Origin: Hemicordylus capensis | Taxonomy: Eukaryota; Chordata; Lepidosauria; Squamata; Cordylidae | Assembly: GCF_027244095.1 (NCBI RefSeq) | Contig: NC_069661.1 | Coordinates: 185,522,501-185,586,500, forward strand | DNA: 64,000 nucleotides | Reading direction: 5' to 3' | Shown: in pieces, positions 44,641 through 56,157 of the stretch | Numbering within the stretch: the stretch's first letter is position 1 | Layout: each line of letters begins with the position of its first letter | Notes under the pieces: model-generated | What the model saw: only the letters and a program-made list of their open reading frames with translations | Databases searched by the model: none | Told to the model about the DNA's origin: nothing | Position numbers and translations under genes: made by a program

Positions 44641-45997
44641 TAATTTAATGTTTCTGATTATTAATGAATAAAATGAAATTCCGTAGCTTTCTGGTGCTGC
44701 AAATAGAGGTTGTCATCCCAGGTTTTACTCATGTGATCAGTAAACCTAGATCAACAGTAAGCATGAGTTGGCTATTTCTGTCTGGAACCCTGTGATTATA
44801 CTTCTAAGGACCAGTTTACACATTACAGCTGTTATGCGGAGGCTGCTTTAAATTGCTCCATGTGGCAGCTGTTACCATGTAACTAGCTCTGTTTATTCAG
44901 CAGTTCAAGATGCTGATGTGGCACTTTTCATCTGGACACTCCAAACCTCCAAAGTAGAAAGAATTGCAAAGGCATAGTGAACATTGTACAAACTACATGG
45001 TGTGCTGCTGCGTGCACACAGCTCAAATTTGATGACTGTCATGTGCATTTATTTGAAATAGAGTTTGTGTGGTGGCTACAGTGGCTAAGTCTAGATTCTA
45101 AGGGAATTCTTGCACAGCAGCTTCCTGCACTTCCAAGAATTGAGGTGGGGTGAGGGGACTAGAAGCAACGTGGCTCAGACATGGGCAAGAGCCAGTGCAG
45201 GCTCAATACACAGTGGTCAGGGAGGAGGCAGGATCAGCACCCTCTCAATACTCTCTTAGCACTTAAAAGTGGTTACATGGATGATCTCTAAAATGGCGGG
45301 CTAAAGACTTCTACCATATATGACTGAGAACTAGGGACATCATAATTCAAAAGTTATACTACTACTATACACACACACAGAGACACACACACACACGTAG
45401 GTGAGGCCCGTCATTGACCAGGCAAAGTCATTTTGTGCAGATTACACTGCTAGGAAAGTTCAAGAAATGGCATTAGATATATTTTTTTGAACTAGTAATA
45501 TTTTGCTTTCCGAGACAAGTCTTGTGAAAGTGTCAGCTAACTTTTAACATTTTACATTTCAAAATGGAATTGAACAAAGTTCTGTGTAGCTTAGTGACTG
45601 AAATGCTTTGATGTTGTTGCATCTCAGAGTCATCTAAGGAAGATAGTTGCTAGATGCCTTTGGGAGATGAAAGTGCTTTCAAAAGACCAATGCCAGTAAA
45701 TAATTTGATTGACTGGTTTGAATGGCTGATCCCCCCCCCTTTTCTGTGGCAAATTAAATTTTACAGTGGATTTTTATATTATAGTGAAATGTGGTAAGAT
45801 AACAGTAATTTGGAAAATACTGAACGATTAGTATACTAGTAGATTTCTTCCTGCTCCACCATTTAATTAAACAGTTTTTAAATATGTGAAGTTTACCTGT
45901 CTTAGCAATGTTTGACTTCTTAGATTGAGAGGTAGTGATTTATCACCAGGGACCCAAGGCATTACATGTGCAAATTAAAATTTGGGTTTCCTGCATC

Positions 45998-46479
45998 TAG
46001 AGATGTGCACGAAACGTGATTTGGACACTGAATCGCAGCACATCCCTTTAACATGGAGGCATTGCACTTTCCTTTTAACCTCAATTTATGGAGGTGAGCA
46101 GGTCCATACCTGTTCCTCTGCCGCTTGCCACCACTTTTTAAATCATGGCACACACACACCCAGCTATCACTGCACGCCAGCAGCACTCTCCCCTAGCTAG
46201 CTGCCCTTGCGCAATGCCAGCATGCACATGGCCTCCAATTATGCCAGTAGGGCTGCCGTGCATGTGCAGAGGCTATGTGTATACTGGCATTGCTGGGGGA
46301 GAGCGCTGACAGCGTGCAAGGATAGCTGGGGGCATGCCACAATTAAGGAAGTGGTGGTGAGCAGCAGAGGAACAGGTGTGGACCTTCTCTCCTCCATGTT
46401 AAAGGGGTTGTGTAATTCCTCCATATTAAAAGGATGTGCTGTGACTTGGCATCTGAATCACATTTCATGCACATCCATA
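45998..46479. mobile_element. Family A hAT element with perfect 8-bp target duplication
   Basis: It starts TAGAGATGTGCACGAAACGT and ends ATGCACATCCATA. CCTGCATC occurs at 45990-45997 and at 46480-46487. The arms (CGCAGCACATCCCTTTAACA against ATATTAAAAGGATGTGCTGT, and GAGGTGAGCAGGTCC...CCTCTGCCG) fold back. No transposase. Confidence 0.85.
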
Positions 46480-46566
46480 CCTGCATCCAACCCTAACATT
46501 CTATTCAGTGCACCATGCTGACCTTCCTTAGCGAGTGAAAGACGCCCAAAGTTACTTTGTTTAAGC

Positions 46567-46858
46567 CAGGGCTTGACAAATCCCAGGTGCCAGGGATCTG
46601 TGACACCTAGAAATTTAACCATAGTGCCTAGACTAGGGCGTTCAGAGGTAGTGTTATTTAATAGCATATTTATTTGACCCAGGCAGCATGCCTGTTTCTG
46701 TTCTAAGTATGTAACTAAGAAAGGGATAAAGATAAGCCCATTCACCCTCTCCCTCTACATTGTCCATCATGAAGTCCAGTAATTTTTCAAGTGTCTGTTG
46801 TCTGGCTCCTAAATTTTTGGGCTTACTTCTAGATCCAAAGAAAAATTGTCAAGCCCTA
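46567..46858 (+). mobile_element. Family B MITE, best preserved copy
   Basis: The ends are CAGGGCTTGACAAATC and AATTGTCAAGCCCTA, inverted copies over 12 bases. Flanks GTTTAAGC (46559-46566) and ATTTAAGC (46859-46866) agree at seven of eight bases, which points to the hAT superfamily. The 292-bp interior encodes nothing. Confidence 0.8.
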
Positions 46859-48193
46859 ATTTAAGCACACAGTTGCTGATATATAACATTAAGTTATGCG
46901 CCTTACTTTTTAAAATAATGAGAACATATTTTAAATCACATATTTTTCTTTCAGTTTTTGAACAACTATTTCCCTGAGTTTCTATGTGATGATTAAGATT
47001 TACTTGAGTCTACTATGTCCTACTCTTTAAATATTTTGTATTCATTGCAGGTGTAAAATAAACTGGAGCAGTATGTGAATTATGGGAGAAGAGGTGAGGT
47101 GCCTATAAGAAGCCCCACCATTCTCCTGTATTTTAGCTAAATCATGGCTTCCCATAGCCTCCTAAAAACACAAGCTAAGCAGACTGGGGCCCTTCTGTTC
47201 CTCTGTAATTTGAGTATTGTTCTTATTTTTAGTAGAATGAAATTCAAGAAACCTGTGCTATGTAGTAGTTGCTGTCTTCCAAGATTCTTGAGATACATGA
47301 AGAATTGTTTGAACTATAAGTATCATTGTACAGATGGCAACAAGGAAGTTCAATTAAGTTTAAGTAATGTAGGGCAAATGATAACCTAAGTGGGCTCTTC
47401 TCTTTAAATATGGCCAAGGGCAAGAAGGGAACTTGTGCAACCTAAGAAGAGTTTGCACATTTCTCCATTCAGAGAAAGTTATAAGTGCTTCGCTTGTACC
47501 TATACGTATTAACAAACAATGCAGCCCTTTGATGTAGGCTTCAGAATAAGTTTGTGCATATAAGTCAAGACACATCAGAATAATCCTATCACAGCTCTTC
47601 AACAGAAGTTCTTCTCTCAATGTCTCTTCCTTTTTTTTTTTTTTGCTTTTTCAAATGACAACACTCATATTTGACATTTGCTTTGTATTATAGTTTTTAT
47701 GTTGCTTCTTAAATGCAAATATGTATTGTAGGGAGACAGTTTGCTAACACTTACTGTAGAAGTTTAAACAGGAGATCTTTGAATTTCCTTAAGAGTATGT
47801 CCTGTGAATGAGAGTCACAGCTGTTGTCTCAGATGTCAGGAGTCTCTCTCCGATTTCTTTTGCAGCAATAAAATTGTGTTTTATTTTACAAGTGGAAATG
47901 AACTTGTAGTGAAATATTTGTACATCTTACTAGGGGACAGTTTTGATTTGGCACAAACATCCACCTACCAATAGCAAAAGTAGTTTTATGAACAAGGACA
48001 TTCTTTTTTTAACATTAACTGTTAAGCTGATAATAATGCTTGAAAAAATGAAGGGGGTTTCACAAATACTGAAGCAAAATTGGTATTTTAATTGATTGTA
48101 TTTCTTTCTGGCAGAGGAGGCAAATACTTTAAGTAGCAGCATAGGAAGCTGCCTTCTATTGAGTCAGGCCATTTGTCCATTTAGCTCAATATT

Positions 48194-50316
48194 GGCCGCA
48201 TTCGCACGTAATGTGAAATCAGTCATTGTTGGACCTGCGATTAATTTTTTGAACTGTGGATTGCATTGCAGACGTTCATCCAACCACAGTCTGGCAGCCT
48301 ACGTTTTCAGGGCAGGGGAGCCCCTCCCTCTTTCTTGTCTGCTGAGGCTGCATCCCAGCAAGCTCCATAGCACTCATATTTCCAGACTGTGGGCAGGGCG
48401 TCAGCATGTCTCCAGGGCGTCAGCCATTGGTCACAATCTTCAAGGGGGTCTGCCAAGCACGATTGTGCCTTTTTCAGAATGGTCCACCTGCCTTGGCAGG
48501 GAAAGGGCACAATTTCTGGTGTGGGGGAGGCACTATTTTCATGTCACTCAGGAAAAGGAAGGAAACATGATGATTTCCCAGGAGGGGATGGGGAGGCCAA
48601 AGGATCTGGGGTCTGGCCCGCTGTGACCAAGGATGTTCTTGTGAGGGCTCACCCCGGCAAAGCAGTCCATGGAGACCAAACCACACTCCTGTTAACTCCA
48701 CTCTTTGGAAAGCAAGCCATATGGTGGCTTGCCACTTGTGAACTAGCACTCTCATGAGGTGGCCAGTTTACTGGGGAAAAACCTTAAGCTCACAAAGAAC
48801 TTCAGTCTTCTGTTGGACTGATCGCTCATGAGTTAAGCTAACCTATAAAAGGGGGTCCTGCTTGCATGGGGTCCCCATGCTCTCTGGTTAATGATTGTTT
48901 TCCACAGCAACAACAGTTGCTTTCCACAGCAACACTTTGCTCTCCAGGGAAGCTTTTCACACACCCAAAGGAGAATTTAACACTCCATGTGTCCAGGCAT
49001 TGCCGGGTGGGCAGACTCTGTGAACACTGGGATCGGGGACAGATCTTAACTCTCATTCATGTTTTCCCCCATTCAAATTTCTTGGGTTCGGACTGGCATT
49101 GCACCACATGCAGATCTGCCGCTGTGGGGAGCCCCAATTTTCAGTGACCCTTGGAGAGTGGGATCACTGTTCAAGGAAAAAACAAAGATGAACATGTTCA
49201 AATTGGCAGACGGGCTGGCAGAGGACCTGCTTTGAGAGCTTCTTTGCGGCAGTCACCAAGTCAGGGAAAACTGTTGCCGGGGTACCCGAGCCAATGGCTT
49301 GCCTGTATGAAGCAACCAGGCCGGGCGGCATCTGCCGGGTCCCCCTTCCCCAACATCATTGTACAAAAAATAGAGCAGAGTCATTCAAGAATTCCTGGTT
49401 GGGGCTGCCTTTTAAACCTGACCCTGGGTATCACCACCCTGCCATATTATGTTGTGCCAGAGCTCAAATGGAGTTGCCCTGCTTATGTTGCCACCTCGAG
49501 TGCATTTGCTTATGAACATACATCTTTGTGCTTCATTGTTGGAGAGCAAAGCATGTAGTGCCCATCTTGCCATCCCACCCCCTTGTTTTCCTGATTGCCA
49601 GGAGCGGGGAGCAGAAAGAGGGAATGCCCCTTTGTGACTTTCCTGTTTGACAGGCTGACAAGCTTGGGATGGGATGTGACGGCGTGCCTGTTGCTGGGCA
49701 ACTGCTTTGTTGGATCAGAGACAGGGGTGAGTGCTCAGAGAGACAGCCAACGAGAAGCACCGCAGGCTGCCGTCTCTATGATTACGGCTCCAGGAAGTGA
49801 ACACAGCTCTGGTTATGTCATCATCCGTGTTCGGACATAATGCTGCTGCCAAAAAGCCTCGGGTTACAGTGGCGAAATTCACTACAAAACAAAGGCTCAA
49901 ATTGGAGTTTGGCGAGGCAAACCTCAGGTCACTTTCCCCATGAAACCGTGGTTGCACGCATTTGGACAAAACAGAGGAGAGGAGAGCTGGTCTTGTGGTA
50001 GCAAGCATGACTTGTCCCCTTAGCTAAGCAGGGTCAGCCCTCATTGCATATGAAAGGGAGACTAGAAGTGTGAGCTCTGTAAGATATTCCCCTCAGGGGA
50101 TGGAGCCGCTCTGGGAAGAGCAGAAAGTTTCAAGTTCCCTCCCTGGCTTCTCCAAGATAGGGCTGAGAGAGAGATTCCTGTCTGCAACCTTGGAGAAGCC
50201 ACTGCCAGTCTGTGAAGACAATACTGAGCTAGATAGACCAATGGTCTGACTCAGTATATGGCAGCTTCCTGTGTACCCTGTTTAACTGCGGTTTCACATT
50301 ATGTGCGAATGTGGCC
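48194..50316. mobile_element. Family F DNA transposon, 2.1 kb, inside the SINE
   Basis: The left end GGCCGCATTCGCACGTAATG and right end CATTATGTGCGAATGTGGCC are inverted copies, extending into GTGAAA/TTTCAC. The flanks are ATTG and ACTG; no clear duplication is seen. The element includes a TATA-like CCTATAAAAGGGGG at about 48841-48854 and a 135-codon frame at 49151-49558 with no recognised domain. A fragment of the same family lies at 28845-29165. The superfamily is unknown. Confidence 0.6.
49981..50275 (+). mobile_element. 5S rRNA-headed SINE inside the family F transposon
   Basis: The head is GGAGAGCTGGTCTTGTGGTA, then TTAGCTAAGCAGGGTCAG, very close to 5S rRNA AGCTAAGCAGGGTCGG, and GAAAGGGAGACTA (box C region). 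The body is GATAGGGCTGAGAGAGAGAT, CTTGGAGAAGCCACTGCC, ACTGAGCTAGATAGACCAAT and GGCAGCTTCCTGTGT. It lies just inside the right end of the 2.1 kb element and so is the youngest layer. Confidence 0.8.
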
Positions 50317-51154
50317 ACTGTCTACTGGCAGCAGCTCTCCAAGGTTTCAGGCAGGAGTCTTTCCCAGCCCTGTTTGCATATGCCAAGGACTGAACCTGGG
50401 ACCTTCTGCATACAAAACAAATAATCCTCTATCACTGAGCTATGGTCCCATCTGCAGTATGGTAAATGGTGGTAAAATGGCGGCAAAATTTCCTTTCATT
50501 TTACCACAGAAACCTACAGGAGAGGAAGTCTGACTGAATGCACTTAAACCATACATCATTTTACTATTTGATTTGTTACAGAATGTCTTCTTGTTTAATA
50601 TTGTTTCCTTACCATGGTAGAAGAAAGAAGCACTGAAAAAAGTATATGCAGTAATGGTGCCCATAGTTTTGGAAAACAGTGGACTTTCTTGGTAAGTTTT
50701 AGCAGTAACTGTCATGAACACAAGTATACTTCCCAGGTAATGGAAAACACAAACATATTATTAATGTGTGCTTGTTTACCCACCATATAGTTCACTAAAT
50801 GGACACTGTATGAGCTCAGTGTGATTGTAGTATCATATGAATGAGAAATAATGGGAATGTTGTCGGTCGGAGGATAGGTTTCTTTGGCAAATGCCCATTA
50901 TCCACCCGACCATCTAAATGCATTCTGTTACCTGTGACCAACTGTTTTCTTGAATCCTAAGCTGGATGTTTGGAATTCTAGTACACTATGAAAAGAAGTC
51001 TTTGTAAACTCTTTGGAAGTTTTCTCTTTGTAGTTGAGATAGGATACACTTGGGGGGACATACTAGTTATAATCTTGTGAGTAAATCACAAAGTTTTGCC
51101 TGCTTCTATCTTCTACTGTATGTTATTGTTTTCTATTACTGCCACTGACTGACT

Positions 51155-51427
51155 TCCTGACTAATGATGAAGCACTGGTGCAATAGGAAAAACACCATCT
51201 GAAAATTTCAACTAAATCAGCTCCACTGCCTGCTCAGGAGTGGGGGCAAATTTTAATGACCTTAACTTCCCCAGGAAGCAATCAGTGCCACCTGAAAATA
51301 TGTCCCTGACATCACATAGTCTCAGGGTCATGTTTTTGGGTGACACAGAGGGCTTCAAGGTGAAGGGGAGGTTCTTGAAATTCTCATAGACACACACGCT
51401 AGTACTTCTGTAGCATTAGTCTGGTTC
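51155..51427. mobile_element. Family D palindromic MITE
   Basis: CCTGACTAATG at the left and CATTAGTCTGG at the right are inverted copies. The core GCCACCTGAAAATATGTCCC is inverted as TCATGTTTTTGGGTGACACA. Related to 35119-35395 and 55164-55399. Confidence 0.65.
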
Positions 51428-51603
51428 TCTTCAGAGCTTAATCTGAAACTCTGCAGCTACACTGTTGCTTCTCTTGTTGCACCGGTGCTTCAGTAGTCCA
51501 CCACTAACGACAACTGTAAATATGTTCGTGTTGTGGGTAGACAGGACAGAAGCTTTGCTAGTGAATATAGTGCCAGGTGAGGTGGGGACCACATAAAGAT
51601 AGT

Positions 51604-51674
51604 GAGGTCATTCACACAATGGAAAACTGTGTAGGACAAGTGTCCTACCAGTATTCCGTTGTGTGAATGACCTC
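51604..51674. mobile_element. Family C palindromic MITE, minimal copy
   Basis: GAGGTCATTCACACAATGGA is answered by its inverted copy ATTCCGTTGTGTGAATGACCTC, with GTAGGACA/TGTCCTAC in the centre. At 71 bp it is almost only the two termini of the family seen at 10127-10459. Confidence 0.75.
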
Positions 51675-52064
51675 ACTGGGTGCAATCCAGGCCTTCAGTG
51701 GAGTGGTACTCCTCCTGTGAACAGGAAAACTGCAAAGGCTCCCAGTACAAGTGGATGGGGTCCTTGCATGAGTCCAACTCTGCTTCCACTCACAGGAGGC
51801 GTTTCTGTCATTGACTTACTCTCTTCATAAAAGTGTTGTAGGAAAAACAACAGTAATTGTTTCCAAGAAGAATGCTTTATTAATTTTCTATGATGTGGCA
51901 TTTCTTGTAAACCATGTGTGCAGCTGATGATGGCTTCCATGAAGTAATAATTGTAACACTTTATGTTTATCCACAGTGGGGAAATAAAATGAGTGCAATA
52001 GATTCATGTAAACTGTGCCTCCAGGCTGTTAAACTGATATAGTCTTTGCTCTGAATGTGCCGCA

Positions 52065-52165
52065 GATGGGAGGCATCTTAAGAATCTTGGAAGAGTCCTG
52101 CTGGATCTGACCAAAGGTCCTTCACATCCAGCATCCTGTTTCCCCCCAGTGGATGCCCCTGGGGG
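52065..52165 (-). mobile_element. CR1/SINE-type 3' fragment, antisense
   Basis: AGTCCTGCTGGATCTGACCA and CATCCAGCATCCTGTTTCC are the reverse complement of the GGATGCTGG...GATCCAGCAGG text seen in sense at 58565-58610. Confidence 0.5.
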
Positions 52166-52223
52166 AGTCCACAAGCAGGACCTAAACTAAAGAAAAGGTC
52201 ACTCGCCCATTGTTGCTCATCAG

Positions 52224-52736
52224 TAGGGATGTGCATGAAATAATTTGGCAACATCCCAGGGGGCGGGAAGGGGAGCATTTAAAAGGAGGCAGGCCTTCCC
52301 TCAAGCCTCTGCCACCCTGTGCTGCCCCATTGCGGCGCTCTTCTAAGAAAAGCTGCTCTGTGAAAGTGGCAGCCCATGCTGCTGGTTCCTTTAAAGCGCT
52401 GCAGTGCTGGGATGCTGCTCCCAGCATCCCTTGTGCGGTGTCGGCACGCAAAGGGCATCGATACGCTGGTGCCACATGAGTGATGCTGGGAGCAACATCC
52501 CGTCACCATGGCACTTTAAAGGGGCCAGTGGCATGAACTGCCGCTTTCATGGAGCAGCTTTGCTTGGAGAGCCGCGATGGGGTGGTGCAAGGTGGTGGAG
52601 GCTTGGGGCAGGTAAGGCCTGCCCGCCTCCTTTTAAAGGCACCCGTCGCCCCGTGCTGAAATGTTTCGGCTGCAGGGAGCTGAATCGTTTCGGCTCCTCT
52701 TCAAAGAAGCGCTGAAACTATACAGGCTCATCTCTA
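52224..52736. mobile_element. Family A hAT element, 513 bp
   Basis: It starts TAGGGATGTGCATGAAA and ends CAGGCTCATCTCTA. Flanks CTCATCAG and CTCTTTAG agree at six of eight bases. Internal inverted pairs include AAAAGGAGGCAGGCCTTCC with GGCCTGCCCGCCTCCTTTTA and GATGCTGCTCCCAGCATC. No transposase. Confidence 0.7.
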
Positions 52737-54350
52737 CTCTTTAGCAGCTGCTATTCAGTGGCATTCTGCCTCTGAACCTGGAAATTCTGTATAGCTATGC
52801 CCTATTAGCTGCCATGAGAATAGAGTTGTGTTTCGGAGTCTTGGTGCTTTTACGATAGATATGCACATTAAAATTTCACATTTTAAAACTATATATTTCT
52901 ACAAAAAGCATAAGGTCTAATGATGATAGTGTCTTAAAACCAGTCTGAGGAGCTGCATAGTTCTGTGCTCCTGAGTTAGGGCAGATGAAACTAGTCTCTT
53001 CCACAATGTTAGACCTAGTGTTTGGAACAAGTAAAGCATTCAGAAGCATCTTACCTCACAGAAGCATGGATTTAAGCCAACAGGGCCACAACAGCAGCAT
53101 CCACAATGTATCAACTTCAGTAAGCCAGTCATCAGTGGATCAACCATTCTCAGTACACCTCTGGTCTTTTCACATTTCTCCTACTGGGATATAGCCCAAA
53201 GCAGGGAGAAGGGATTGGAGCTTGGTTCCAGGTGGAGAAAGCAAGAAGATATAGAGGTGTATGTGTATGTGTGGGGCACTGAACAGTCTGCTGAACCTTA
53301 ATCACCTGCCAGTGAAGGTACCAAGATAGTGGGTTACACAGCAGGCATAAATGGCAAAAGGTCTACAACCAGTCTGTTGCTCACCCACTGCACAGTTCTG
53401 AGGTGGGGTCTGGGTCCTCTGGTGGGAAACCAGAAGTTGAGTCCAGCAGGAGGAGTCAGTGAGTGAAGAAGCTCCTTCCCCTGCAATCTAAGACATAGAA
53501 AGGACCGTCATGAGCCCTGAGGGAGGAATCCAAATACTGCCTGAAGTCTTGGAGGGCCACTGCCAGTCACAGTAAGCAATGCTGCTCTAGATGGACCAAC
53601 AGTCAGTAGGCAGCCACTTCCTAACAGAACTGAAAGTGTCTCTTGGCCTGCCAGTCCAGGCAGGTGTGCTTCATACCAATCATGAAGCACTGCAAAGTCT
53701 GTGCGCAGTACACCAGGGCCCTCCTATTTTTGTGCCATGATGCAGCTGAGATGATTTGCTGACATCACAAGTACTTTAAGATTCAATGACAAAGCCACAT
53801 GACAGGAGAGAAGAGTGATTGCCAAGCTGGCAACCATTAGAGAAATCTGGATCTTGTTTCTGCGGCAGCTGCAACACCGCTACATTCCTGGGTCTGACCA
53901 GTAGTTAATGAGCATCTCTTAGATTTCCAAGGTGTTGTGGCAACACATGCCAAGCAAGCCAAAGAAGTACAATTTGAAAATATGATGGTGCTGTGATGCA
54001 GAAACATCCTACCCACTGTCAGAGAATGTTGACTTTGGGAAGCAAGCTGGAGGACTGCAACAACAAAAAAGTAGGCCTGCAGTTTGTGCAGCAATGCGTA
54101 CAGCCATAGAGCAACACTTGAGGCTGCTTTAGGTGAATTGCCCGACATGCACTCCAAAACCTTGTTGAAACGTGTGTAGAGGAGTGTTTCAAATCAGTAT
54201 CCTTCTCACGTGATTAAAAGATGTGCCAAGAGCACCGTGGCAGGTGCACTCTTGCCACAGACCTGATATTCTCACATGTGCAGAGCAGTGTTCATCTGGA
54301 TCTGCCCTCAGAGAATTGTGGTGAGGGATGACTTTCCTCCCAGTATATAA

Positions 54351-54571
54351 CTGTCAGAGGCTCTCCTGAGCAAGGGACTGACCTGTGTAGGCACTATGAG
54401 ACACAACAAGCCAGACATACTCCCAGAGATGCAACCACATTCACAAAGGAAAGCACTGTCATCTGTATTTGGCTTGGATGGACAGAAGATGTTGGTATTG
54501 TGTGTACCCAGGAACTTTGTGCCCATGACGACTGACAAGAAACCAAGCAAAAGATGCGATGATTGTGGATG
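54351..54571 (+). pseudogene. piggyBac-like transposase remnant
   Basis: One frame reads EALLSKGLTCVGTMRHNKPD-I, then ALSSVFGLDGQKMLVLCVPR and TDKKPSKRC. This follows the piggyBac/PGBD pattern L-x-GT-x-R-x-NK-x-x-IP, S-x-FGF, SYVPKK. A stop lies upstream and the segment after VPR is shortened, so it is a small dead fragment. Neighbouring sequence (about 53840-54130) may be another scrambled piece, but this is not secure. Confidence 0.55.
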
Positions 54572-55163
54572 ACTGGCCTGTACAGTGCACTTAACCAGCT
54601 CCCAGATTGCCTTTACAGGTAGGTGGTCACAGTGTGTCCTTTCAGCTGAAATGTTGAGAACTGAGATGTTGAAGTATGGATCCTAATTAGTGTGGGTTTG
54701 AAATGTTCATTTTTACCTACAAACAGTTCACATTCTCAGTGAGTCATGCAATCACATAGGTGCTATGCTTGGGATGTGGGGGTCATCATTGTACTCCCCT
54801 GGAGTAAATTGTTAATTTATTGTGATTTCTGTAGCCTGAAAATGGGGTGGGGGCATACAGTGTAAACAATGGGACTACTTGGGAGTCGGAAGTCCTACTT
54901 GTGTGAAAATCATTACTCCAGATGAGGGTTAATTTGAACTTTATTTTGAATATCAAATAAAGAAGAATTATATTTTGTAGACATAAAATCATCCATAATT
55001 TGTGATTTTGTTGAATTTGTTAATCAATTGCTGTTCTGTAACCTCAATGTTTGACTGTTCTTGTTAAGCTTTTGCATTTACAACACTAAAATAAGACACA
55101 ACATACAAGGGTGACCTGATGCCAAATATATTATTATAAAGAGTTTAACACATACTGGCTGAC

Positions 55164-55399
55164 TTCCAGACTAACATTGACATACCAAATAACGTGTCAT
55201 TTTGTATACAACAGCCAATTTCCCCTCACTCTTCTGCAGCCCTCTGTGCCTCCTGAAAATATGTCCCTGAGAGTTGTAGGATCCTCAGACACACATTTCC
55301 AGGAGGCACTGAGGGCTGCAGAAGAAATGGGAGATAGGAACTTTGTTCCTCCCCTTTGCACATGCAAACATTGTTTGGCACGTGCAGCATTAGTCTAAA
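55164..55399. mobile_element. Family D palindromic MITE
   Basis: CCAGACTAACA and GCATTAGTCTAA are at the ends. The core GCAGCCCTCTGTGCCTCCTG is inverted as CAGGAGGCACTGAGGGCTGC, with AAAATATGTCCCTGAGAG next to it. Confidence 0.7.
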
Positions 55400-55744
55400 T
55401 GCCAATTACTGAATCTTGGGAATACAGTTTTTGCAAAAGTACAAGATGCAAGCTCTCATGTTGAAATGATACACACAGACATAAAGGGAATTCATTTGCA
55501 CAGAGTTATAGGAATATGGTGTGCATTGGAAGTGCACAGTTAATTGAAATGTTATAGCTGTTGGATCCTTTGTTCTAAAAATGTCTTCTGTATTTAGGTT
55601 TCTTCTCTGTTTCTTAATTTGAGATTTGATGTACATTCAAATGACTGGTGTTACACCCTTGTGATTTGGCCGATCAAGAAAACTTGTGTTTTTATACATA
55701 TGTGAATGAGAACATAAAAGCAATATACTGCTAACTTGGCAATC

Positions 55745-55985
55745 CCCTGCTAACTTAGCAAAGAGGCACCTTTTAATGTGGTGATTCTCTTTATTTAGCA
55801 GGGAGAGAGTAACTGGCCCTATTCACCCCCAGCACAGTACCGCCAGTGACTGTTGCTGGTGTCTATCTTATGTTTCTTTTAGATTGTGAGCCCTTTGAGG
55901 ACAGGGATCCATCTTATTTGTATATTATTTCTCTGTGTAAACCGCCCTGAGCCATTTTTGGAAGGGCAGTATAGAAATCAAAAAA
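55745..55985 (+). mobile_element. CR1/L2-type LINE 3' end
   Basis: CTTAGCAAAGAGGCACCTTT, GACTGTTGCTGGTGTCTATC, TTTTAGATTGTGAGCCCTTT, GGACAGGGATCCATC, GTAAACCGCCCTGAGCCATT and GGGCAGTATAGAAATC, then an AAATA-rich tail. It is the clearest version of this 3' end in the window. Confidence 0.75.
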
Positions 55986-56015
55986 ATAAATATTAAATAA
56001 ACCTATCTTTTTAAG

Positions 56016-56157
56016 CTAGGGTTTCTTAACCTTGGACCCCCAGATGTTGCTGGACTACAACAATCATCCCCATCCCAGCCACAAAAGCCATGGCTGGGGA
56101 TGATGAGAGTTGTACTGTAGTCCAACAACATCTGGGGACCCATGATTAAGAAACCAT
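56016..56157. mobile_element. Family E MITE (CTACAACTCCCAT core)
   Basis: TAGGGTTTCTTAACC at the left pairs with GATTAAGAAACCATG at the right, inside which CCCCAGATGTTGCTGGACTA is inverted as AGTCCAACAACATCTGGGG. Flanks TTTTAAGC and CTTTAAGC agree at seven of eight, a hAT-like duplication. Confidence 0.7.

Larger units (their letters stand above)
48139..50455 (-). mobile_element. tRNA-Ala-headed SINE split by a 2.1 kb DNA transposon
   Basis: The 3' part of a minus-strand SINE lies at 48139-48194 (CATAGGAAGCTGCCTTCTAT, TTAGCTCAATATTG). Its remainder lies at 50317-50455 (CTACTGGCAGCAGCTCTCC, GGTTTCAGGCAGGAGTC, CTGAACCTGGGACCTTCTGC, CTATCACTGAGCTATGGTCC). The order and join match uninterrupted copies such as 23965-24263, which reads CAGTATTGTCTAC at the same point. 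Confidence 0.75.

Noticed and set aside
48840-48860. TATA-like sequence read as the promoter of a terminal repeat
   Set aside because: No matching second copy or primer-binding site was seen. It lies inside an element with inverted, not direct, ends.
53837-54157. 106-codon minus-strand frame next to the piggyBac remnant
   Set aside because: It has no recognisable domain on that strand. The plus strand has only a doubtful resemblance to a transposase C-terminus.
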